Below are positions 7,500 to 11,817 of a stretch of DNA of 11,817 nucleotides, piece by piece; positions within the stretch are counted from its first letter, which is position 1; each line of letters opens with the position of its first letter. The notes under the pieces were generated by a model, which saw only the letters and a list, made by a program, of their open reading frames with translations, was not told where the DNA came from and made no database searches. Location of the stretch: positions 1 through 11,817 of the forward strand of contig JBCCFX010000136.1 of NCBI GenBank assembly GCA_039029515.1, read 5' to 3'. This DNA is from JBCCFX01 sp039029515. Lineage in GTDB: Bacteria; Planctomycetota; Phycisphaerae; Phycisphaerales; SM1A02. The position numbers and the translations under genes were made by a program.

Positions 7500-8719
7500 G
7501 CCGGCGCTGTGTCCGGCCAATGGTGCAGCCGCCGGGCGTTGATCGCATCAGCGTAGACACCGATCAGCGTGTCACACCAGCGTTCATCACAACGCTCACG
7601 CCAGACTGAATCGATATCGAAGGCATTCAGTGTGCCATCGGCTCGCTGCTTCTGAAATGCCGCCAGCGCTTTCGTCAGGGTGTCATGGTCGTCCGGTTCA
7701 AACAAGGTGCCGACCGATGTATCGCGGATGACTTCAGGCAAGCCGCCACGGTCAGACAGTAAGACGTTTGTGCCATGAGCCAGTGCTTCGTAGATCACCA
7801 GCGGTGCGTTCTCATGGCACACACTCGGCACGATCAGCACATGGGCTTTCGCAATGCGCTTTCTTGTCTTCGCGTGCGGCAGCGCGCCGGACATCGATAC
7901 ACAGTCTGACATCGCACGATGCTCGATGCACTGTCGACACGCATCGGCATCCGGACCGTCGCCGATGATCTCCAGCGTCACGCCGTGCGGCGCCGGCCAC
8001 GACCGAAGCAACTCCAGCACGCCCTTCTCCGGTGCCAATCGACCGACGCAGATCACTCGAAGCGGGCCATCATCAGATCGTCTGGTTTCGATGCGGGAAG
8101 ATGAGATCGGGTGCGGAAGATATTTCGCTCGAACGCCACGCGTTGTCAGGAGTGCAGTGAGGAACCGGCTGGGACAGATGACCGCATCGGGCACACGATG
8201 CCGACCGTGCAGACGATAGTTCCAGATGTGCTGCACGCGCTTGAGCCACGAATACAGAGCGCCGCGATGATCCCATGGTCCGGCCCAGATGGATGGTGGC
8301 GCGAGCGCTCCGGTGCGCCAACCAATACCGCGAAGTCGATCGCCATCTGCCACACATAACGCGGCATTCGGGCAGACGAGATGCGCATCGTGCGCCGTCA
8401 TGATGGTGCCGAACGGAATCGTGTGCCGGCATCGCTGCAAGGTCGCCATGATGCCCGGTGAGAGTTCATGGTAGATGTTGTGGATGTGCACGATGTCCGG
8501 ATGGAATTCGTGGAGGCGTCGACACAGCGCATCTCGCGCGATCGAGTTGTCGATATACCGACGTGCGTTTCGCGCTGGCCCGCCGACGTCCGCGATCGTG
8601 AACGAATGCACGTCATGGCCGCGATCACGCAATAACCGTGTCGCATGATCGACATGACGTTCCGCGCCACCCGCGGCAGCGTGATCCAACGGATAATCGT
8701 TCACCTGGAGGATGCGCAT
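7496..8719 (-). CDS. Glycosyltransferase family 4 protein
   Basis: The 407-residue protein has both halves of a GT-B retaining glycosyltransferase. The N-terminal domain shows MRILQVNDYP with the GGAERH turn at 17-22, the segment DIVHIHNIYHELSPGI near 75-90 and TAHDAHLVCPN at 108-118. The donor domain begins at VGRLAPEKG (225-233) and carries a perfect EX7E motif, Glu303 to Glu311 in HENAPLVIYE, followed by the glycine-containing loop SDRGGLPEVI. It should add a sugar to a lipid-linked glycan in the cytoplasm. The start at 8719 is supported by a GGAGG 5 nt upstream; an upstream in-frame GTG at 8734 would lose that spacing. It follows the wbpE-like aminotransferase gene by 40 nt and overlaps the next glycosyltransferase by ATGA. 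Its ribosome binding site lies in a hairpin. Sugar specificity cannot be read. Confidence 0.9.
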   Translation of the reverse strand: MRILQVNDYPLDHAAAGGAERHVDHATRLLRDRGHDVHSFTIADVGGPARNARRYIDNSIARDALCRRLHEFHPDIVHIHNIYHELSPGIMATLQRCRHTIPFGTIMTAHDAHLVCPNAALCVADGDRLRGIGWRTGALAPPSIWAGPWDHRGALYSWLKRVQHIWNYRLHGRHRVPDAVICPSRFLTALLTTRGVRAKYLPHPISSSRIETRRSDDGPLRVICVGRLAPEKGVLELLRSWPAPHGVTLEIIGDGPDADACRQCIEHRAMSDCVSMSGALPHAKTRKRIAKAHVLIVPSVCHENAPLVIYEALAHGTNVLLSDRGGLPEVIRDTSVGTLFEPDDHDTLTKALAAFQKQRADGTLNAFDIDSVWRERCDERWCDTLIGVYADAINARRLHHWPDTAPA

Positions 8720-8731
8720 GGAATCCTCCAG
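8705..8731 (-). promoter_or_regulatory. Hairpin over the ribosome binding site and start codon of the GT4 gene
   Basis: On the minus strand a perfect 9-bp inverted repeat, CTGGAGGAT and ATCCTCCAG, flanks a 9-nt loop TCCATGCGC. The Shine-Dalgarno GGAGG (8725-8729) is wholly within the 5' arm, and the start codon (8719-8717) is in the loop. If it forms, it would hide the ribosome binding site, lowering or regulating initiation. Part of the symmetry follows from the sequence of the first codons (Ile-Leu-Gln as ATC CTC CAG), so chance is possible. Confidence 0.5.
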
Positions 8732-8759
8732 CACGAATCATGGCGCCGTGGCGCGAGCT

Positions 8760-9953
8760 TCAGGCCGTCACCGTCGCGTGAGCATTGACGTACGCCACGA
8801 TCGTGTCGACGACGTACTTCTTCTGTTCGTCGGTGCATTCCGGATAGATCGGGATTGCGATAGTTTCCTTCGCGGCCTGCTCTGCCAGCGGGAGTGCGCC
8901 TTCGGTATAGCCAAGATCGGCGAAGCAGTCCTGACGGTGCAGTGGCACCGGATAGTAGACCTCGTTGCCGATCTTCTTTTCACCGAGATGCGCACGAAGT
9001 TCGTCGCGGATCGCTTCCGGCACGCGGATCACGTACTGGTTGTAGATGTGCCGCGCGCCAGCCGGTGCCGGCTCAGGTGTGCGAATCGGAAGTCCGCCTT
9101 CGTGCAGCGGTGTCGCTGAGGTCTTGGCGCCAGCGTCGGCAAATGCCTTGTCATAGAACGCGGCGTTCTTCTGTCGACCTTCCGTCCAGCCATCGAGATA
9201 CGGAAGTTTCACGCGGAGCACAGCGGCGTGCATCGCATCGAGTCGCGAGTTCAGGCCGACGATGCGGTGGTAGTACTTCGGCTTGCCACCGTGATTGCGG
9301 AGCATTGCCATGACTTCAGCGTACGAGTCGTTGTTCGTGGTGCAGATGCCACCATCACCGAACGCGCCAAGGTTCTTCGACGGGAAGAAGCTGAAGCAAC
9401 CGATGTCGCCGGTCTGCCCTGCCCAGGCGCCGGATGCATCGCGGCTGCCGATGGCCTGTGCAGCATCTTCAATCACCGGCACGCCGAGTTCCTTGCCCAG
9501 CGCGATCATGCTCGGCATGTCGACCATCTGGCCGAACAGGTGCACCGGCATGATGGCCTTCAGGTTCTTGCAGCATCCTGCGGCCTGACGAATCGTGTCT
9601 GCCGTCACGTTATAGGTGACGGGATCGATGTCCGCGAAGACCGGCTTGGCACCGAGGCGATGCACGGAGCCTGCGGTGGAGAAGAACGTGTACGTCGGGA
9701 CGATGACCTCATCGCCGGGTCCGACGCCAAGCGCCATCAGCGCGAGCAGAATCGCATCCGAACCTGATGCACATCCAACGGCGTGCTCGGCGTGACAGTA
9801 TCGCGCGACGTCTTCTTCGAGCGCGTTGATGTTCGGACCCATGATGAACCATTGGCTTTCGATCACTTCGCGAACGACCGGTTCGATCTCATCGCGAATG
9901 GCGTCGTACTGGGCCTTCAGGTCAAGCAGGGGAACCGTGATGTGCGTGCTCAT
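8760..9953 (-). CDS. wbpE: PLP-dependent aminotransferase, DegT/DnrJ/EryC1 family (WbpE-like UDP-sugar 3-aminotransferase)
   Basis: This 397-residue protein belongs to the sugar aminotransferases that move an amino group from glutamate to a keto-sugar nucleotide. Visible features are VPLLDLKAQYDAIRDEI at the N-terminus, the GSDAILLALMAL PLP-phosphate region at 64-75, Asp163 in VIEDAAQAIG for the pyridine nitrogen, and Lys193 in FFPSKNLGAFGDGG for the internal aldimine. GLNSRLDAMHAAVL is also conserved. With WbpA, the oxidoreductase and the N-acetyltransferase next to it, the likely role is amination of the 3-keto intermediate of UDP-GlcNAcA, as in WbpE/WlbC. The ATG at 9953 has AAGGAA 7 nt upstream and gives the family N-terminus, while the frame also stays open to 10037. 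It overlaps the preceding acetyltransferase gene by 32 nt and is followed by two glycosyltransferase genes. Other UDP-keto-sugars remain possible substrates. Confidence 0.88.
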   Translation of the reverse strand: MSTHITVPLLDLKAQYDAIRDEIEPVVREVIESQWFIMGPNINALEEDVARYCHAEHAVGCASGSDAILLALMALGVGPGDEVIVPTYTFFSTAGSVHRLGAKPVFADIDPVTYNVTADTIRQAAGCCKNLKAIMPVHLFGQMVDMPSMIALGKELGVPVIEDAAQAIGSRDASGAWAGQTGDIGCFSFFPSKNLGAFGDGGICTTNNDSYAEVMAMLRNHGGKPKYYHRIVGLNSRLDAMHAAVLRVKLPYLDGWTEGRQKNAAFYDKAFADAGAKTSATPLHEGGLPIRTPEPAPAGARHIYNQYVIRVPEAIRDELRAHLGEKKIGNEVYYPVPLHRQDCFADLGYTEGALPLAEQAAKETIAIPIYPECTDEQKKYVVDTIVAYVNAHATVTA

Positions 9954-10560
9954 CTTCCACTTCCTTGATGGGCGTGAGGATGCCGTTCTCCTCGCGGTAA
10001 ATGCTGCCGGACTTGCAGCGGATGTTGGTGCGGTCACCTTCGGCAGGCAGAGTGTACCCGGAGCGGGAAACCCAGCCGATTCGGCGGGCGGGAACGCCTG
10101 CCATCAGAGCATAGGCGGGGACATCGCGGGTGACGACGGCGCCAGCGGCGATGAAGGCGAATGCTCCGATTTCCACGCCGCACACGATGGTGCTGTTCGC
10201 ACCGATCGATGCGCCCTTGCGGACGATCGTCTTCTTGTACTCATCGCGCCGCGGGATCTCGCTGCGCGGATTGACCACGTTCGTGAACACCATTGACGGG
10301 CCGCAGAAGACATCGTCTTCCAGCTCCACGCCGGTGTAGATCGAAACGTTGTTCTGCACCTTCACATTGTCGCCGAGCGTCACGTTCGGTGACACCACGA
10401 CGTTCTGACCAAGGTTGCACTTGCGCCCGATCGTGCAGTTCGGCATGACGTGGCTGAAGTGCCAGATCTTCGTGCCTTCGCCGATCGTGCACGGTTCGTC
10501 AACGTATGACGATTCGTGAATGAACACGTTCGGATACATGTCCGGGTCATACGTTGGCAT
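9922..10560 (-). CDS. wbpD: UDP-sugar 3-N-acetyltransferase, hexapeptide-repeat family (WbpD/WlbB-like)
   Basis: This 212-residue left-handed beta-helix acetyltransferase would use acetyl-CoA to acetylate the 3-amino group of UDP-GlcNAc3NA. After a short N-terminus come hexapeptide repeats from about 12 to 145. They include IGEGTKIWHFSHV, IGRKCNLGQNVVV and VKVQNNVSIYTGVELEDDVFCGPSMVFTNVVNPRS, and end with TRDVPAYALMAGVPARRIGW (145-163); these blocks are characteristic of WbpD/WlbB. The last 45 residues look like a zinc-ribbon-type tail that has lost most cysteines (only Cys182 remains). The ATG at 10560 was chosen because GAGG lies 6 nt upstream; an ATG at 10539 has no such site. It overlaps the upstream oxidoreductase gene by 14 nt and the downstream aminotransferase gene by 32 nt, so translation is probably coupled. 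Confidence 0.88.
   Translation of the reverse strand: MPTYDPDMYPNVFIHESSYVDEPCTIGEGTKIWHFSHVMPNCTIGRKCNLGQNVVVSPNVTLGDNVKVQNNVSIYTGVELEDDVFCGPSMVFTNVVNPRSEIPRRDEYKKTIVRKGASIGANSTIVCGVEIGAFAFIAAGAVVTRDVPAYALMAGVPARRIGWVSRSGYTLPAEGDRTNIRCKSGSIYREENGILTPIKEVEDEHAHHGSPA
9961..9966 (-). promoter_or_regulatory. Shine-Dalgarno AAGGAA deciding the wbpE start
   Basis: On the minus strand AAGGAA lies 7 nt before the ATG at 9953, inside the 3' end of the acetyltransferase gene. It supports this start over the open frame reaching 10037. Confidence 0.6.
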
Positions 10561-11617
10561 GTGATGCCTCGCGTGCAAGCGGAACGGTCTCGATGATCGG
10601 CGCATCGGTGCGGACTTCGAGGTCGCGCGACATCGTGATCGGCACCGGGTGACCGTTCGTCACGAGCGAACGCTGCGCCGCGTGCAGCAGCTCAAGAATG
10701 CGCAAGCCGTTCACGCCGTCGGTGCGCGGACGCTTGCGGGTGTCGACGCAGTGGATGAAATGATTGCACTCGGCTTCGAGCGGCGAGAGCGAATCGAACT
10801 CAACCGGCGTGCCTTCGCCCCGCACCGGAATCGGCTGACCTTCGTTCCAGTCGACGTGCTGATCGTAGAGCACGAGCTCCTTGGACACATCGCAAAAGCT
10901 CGCCATCTTCTTCGAGCCGACGACCACGAGCTTCTGTTCCTTGAACGGATGCAGCCATGACACAAAGATGTGACAGCGCGTGCCGTTGTCGAACAGCATC
11001 TGGGTGACGGTGACGTCGGCGATGTTCGGCGTGATGTACGAGCCGCCGGTGGCAACGACTTCGCAGGGCATCGCATCGACGAGGCGCAGGATGACGGAGA
11101 TGTCATGCGGCGCGAACGACCAGAGTGCGTTCTCTTCGGTTCGGATCTTGCCGAGGTTCAGCCGGTTCGACGTGACGTAGCGGATGGTGCCGAGCTCGCC
11201 ATCGCGGATGAGTTCCTGAAGTTTCAGGATCGCGGGGTGATACTCGAGCAGGTGGCCGACCATAAGGACGGTGCCGGCGTCGTCAGCGCGTCGAACGAGT
11301 TCGCGGGCTTCATCGAGGCGCGTCGTGAGCGGCTTCTCGACGAAGACATCCTTGCCGGCGGCGATGGCTCGGCAGGCGAGTTCGAAGTGGGTTTCGGCGG
11401 GCGTCGCGATCATGACCGCACCGATGGCGGGATCGCGAAGGACCGGCTCGAGGTCAGCGTGGACCGGCACATCCGGGGCGAGTTCGCGAGCGCGAGCCTG
11501 ACCATCGGTCGACGGGTCAATGACCGCTCCAAGACGGCCGGTGCCGACCATGGTGCGGACGATGTTCTTGCCCCAGCCGCCGCATCCAACGACCGCGATG
11601 GACGTGTTCCTCGCCAC
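10547..11617 (-). CDS. NAD(P)-dependent oxidoreductase, Gfo/Idh/MocA family (WbpB-like role: UDP-GlcNAcA 3-dehydrogenase)
   Basis: This 356-residue protein has a Rossmann N-terminal domain with AVVGCGGWGKN (glycines at 11, 13, 14 and 16), the family Glu-Lys-Pro motif at 94-96 with Lys95, and a C-terminal alpha/beta domain with WSFAPHDISVIL carrying His171 and Asp172. Oxidoreductases with the HLLEYHPAI, NRLNLGKIRTEENALWSFAPHD and SWLHPFKEQKLVVVG signatures are commonly found beside WbpD- and WbpE-like genes. The inferred role is oxidation of C3 of UDP-GlcNAc uronic acid with NAD+, preparing it for transamination. The sequence differs from Pseudomonas WbpB, so no symbol is given. The start is a GTG with an AAGGGGAAG site upstream; no ATG gives a full Rossmann fold. 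It is the first gene of the minus-strand operon and overlaps the acetyltransferase gene by 14 nt. Confidence 0.88.
   Translation of the reverse strand: MARNTSIAVVGCGGWGKNIVRTMVGTGRLGAVIDPSTDGQARARELAPDVPVHADLEPVLRDPAIGAVMIATPAETHFELACRAIAAGKDVFVEKPLTTRLDEARELVRRADDAGTVLMVGHLLEYHPAILKLQELIRDGELGTIRYVTSNRLNLGKIRTEENALWSFAPHDISVILRLVDAMPCEVVATGGSYITPNIADVTVTQMLFDNGTRCHIFVSWLHPFKEQKLVVVGSKKMASFCDVSKELVLYDQHVDWNEGQPIPVRGEGTPVEFDSLSPLEAECNHFIHCVDTRKRPRTDGVNGLRILELLHAAQRSLVTNGHPVPITMSRDLEVRTDAPIIETVPLAREASHANV
10567..10570 (-). promoter_or_regulatory. Short Shine-Dalgarno GAGG deciding the wbpD start
   Basis: GAGG on the minus strand lies 6 nt before the ATG at 10560, within the 3' end of the oxidoreductase gene. 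The alternative ATG at 10539 has no comparable site. Confidence 0.45.
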
Positions 11618-11622
11618 AGTGC

Positions 11623-11630
11623 TTCCCCTT
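11623..11630 (-). promoter_or_regulatory. Shine-Dalgarno AAGGGGAA before the GTG start of the oxidoreductase gene
   Basis: On the minus strand the purine-rich AAGGGGAA lies with its GGGG core (11625-11628) 7 nt before the GTG at 11617. It supports the non-ATG start. Confidence 0.6.
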
Positions 11631-11680
11631 GTTGTATGGGCGTCCGGACCGCCCTCAGGCAGGCCGAAACCAAGTCGAGC

Positions 11681-11709
11681 AGGGTACCAAAGGGCCTCTA
11701 AGGGGTCAA
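11681..11709 (-). promoter_or_regulatory. Candidate sigma70-type promoter of the wbpB-D-E/glycosyltransferase operon
   Basis: On the minus strand TTGACC (11709-11704, five of six consensus bases) is followed by a 17-nt spacer and TACCCT (11686-11681, three of six consensus bases). Transcription would start about 55 nt before the GTG at 11617. The -35 and spacing are good and the -10 is poor. It is the best promoter-like pair I see in the 200 bp upstream of the operon. Confidence 0.35.
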
Positions 11710-11713
11710 TGGG

Positions 11714-11737
11714 AAAGGCCTTGGGCGATGGGCCTTT
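11714..11737. repeat. Inverted repeat AAAGGCC / GGCCTTT with 10-nt loop
   Basis: Perfect 7-bp arms at 11714-11720 and 11731-11737 lie between the heptamer array and the candidate promoter. Without a T-tract on either strand it is not a convincing terminator, although it could be the remains of one or a protein-binding site. Confidence 0.4.
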
Positions 11738-11741
11738 GGCG

Positions 11742-11817
11742 GTTGGCTGTTGGCTGTTGGCTGTTGGCTGTTGGCTGTTGGCTGTTGGCTGTTGGCTGTT
11801 GGCTGTTGGCTGTTGGC
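11742..11817. repeat. Perfect heptanucleotide tandem array (GTTGGCT)n, at least 10.8 copies, running off the window
   Basis: Seventy-six bases are a perfect direct repeat of the 7-mer GTTGGCT (AGCCAAC on the other strand). The bases just before it, TTTGGCG at 11735-11741, look like a degenerate first unit. There is no sequence variation between copies, which points to recent slippage-type expansion. The array begins 33 bp upstream of the candidate -35 of the minus-strand operon. Because 7 is not a multiple of 3, every frame of the array is free of stops and encodes the same 7-residue cycle. The right end and full copy number lie outside the window. Confidence 0.97.

Noticed and set aside
9954..10037. 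A 28-residue N-terminal extension of the WbpE-like aminotransferase frame.
   Set aside because: It lies wholly within the acetyltransferase gene, is Ala/Ser/Arg-rich shadow sequence, and the ATG at 9953 has AAGGAA at 7 nt and the expected family N-terminus.
10970..11701. A 243-codon plus-strand open frame opposite the oxidoreductase gene.
   Set aside because: The minus strand has clear Gfo/Idh/MocA motifs throughout. The plus frame shows no domain and typical shadow composition.
11742..11817. The heptamer array as a CRISPR or an attachment site.
   Set aside because: Units are 7 bp with no spacers, and there are no cas, integrase or transposase genes in the window.

Overview
GC-rich, gene-dense bacterial DNA from a chromosome. 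Genes are tightly packed or overlapping, and several starts lack a clear Shine-Dalgarno sequence. Protein character and gene combination would fit a Planctomycetota/Phycisphaerae-type or related GC-rich Gram-negative bacterium. That is a weak inference: no rRNA, tRNA or other taxonomic marker is present.

Region 1 (1-3946, + strand) is a 2-oxoacid oxidation operon. It holds the 3' part of a Glu/Leu/Phe/Val-type amino acid dehydrogenase, then E1 alpha, E1 beta and the lipoyl-bearing E2 acyltransferase of a 2-oxoacid dehydrogenase complex. The dehydrogenase would deaminate leucine, valine or isoleucine to 2-oxoacids that the complex decarboxylates to acyl-CoA, so a branched-chain role is the best reading. 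The E1 pair by itself would also fit pyruvate dehydrogenase. No E3 (dihydrolipoamide dehydrogenase) gene is present.

Region 2 (3947-6217, + strand) is an 84-bp gap with a TATAGT hexamer and two perfect dyads. After it come a WbpA-like UDP-N-acetylglucosamine 6-dehydrogenase and, 3 nt after its stop, a metallo-beta-lactamase-fold hydrolase.

Region 3 (11617 down to 6168, - strand) is a convergent five-gene operon. In transcription order: a Gfo/Idh/MocA oxidoreductase (WbpB-like role), a left-handed beta-helix N-acetyltransferase (WbpD-like), a DegT/DnrJ/EryC1 PLP aminotransferase (WbpE-like) and two family-4-like (GT-B) glycosyltransferases. Together with WbpA these supply all four steps from UDP-GlcNAc to UDP-2,3-diacetamido-2,3-dideoxy-glucuronic acid, a precursor of surface polysaccharide. 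The pathway is therefore split over two converging transcription units. The last gene of each overlaps the other by 50 bp, tail to tail.

Region 4 (11618-11817) is the upstream region of the minus-strand operon. It has a sigma70-like promoter candidate, a small inverted repeat and a perfect heptanucleotide tandem array (GTTGGCT, nearly 11 copies) that runs off the window end.

I saw no CRISPR array, transposase, phage gene, tRNA or rRNA. The points most worth a second look are the heptamer array and the ORF it could encode, a hairpin that puts a glycosyltransferase start codon in its loop, the dyads before wbpA, and the degenerate zinc-ribbon-like tail of the acetyltransferase.
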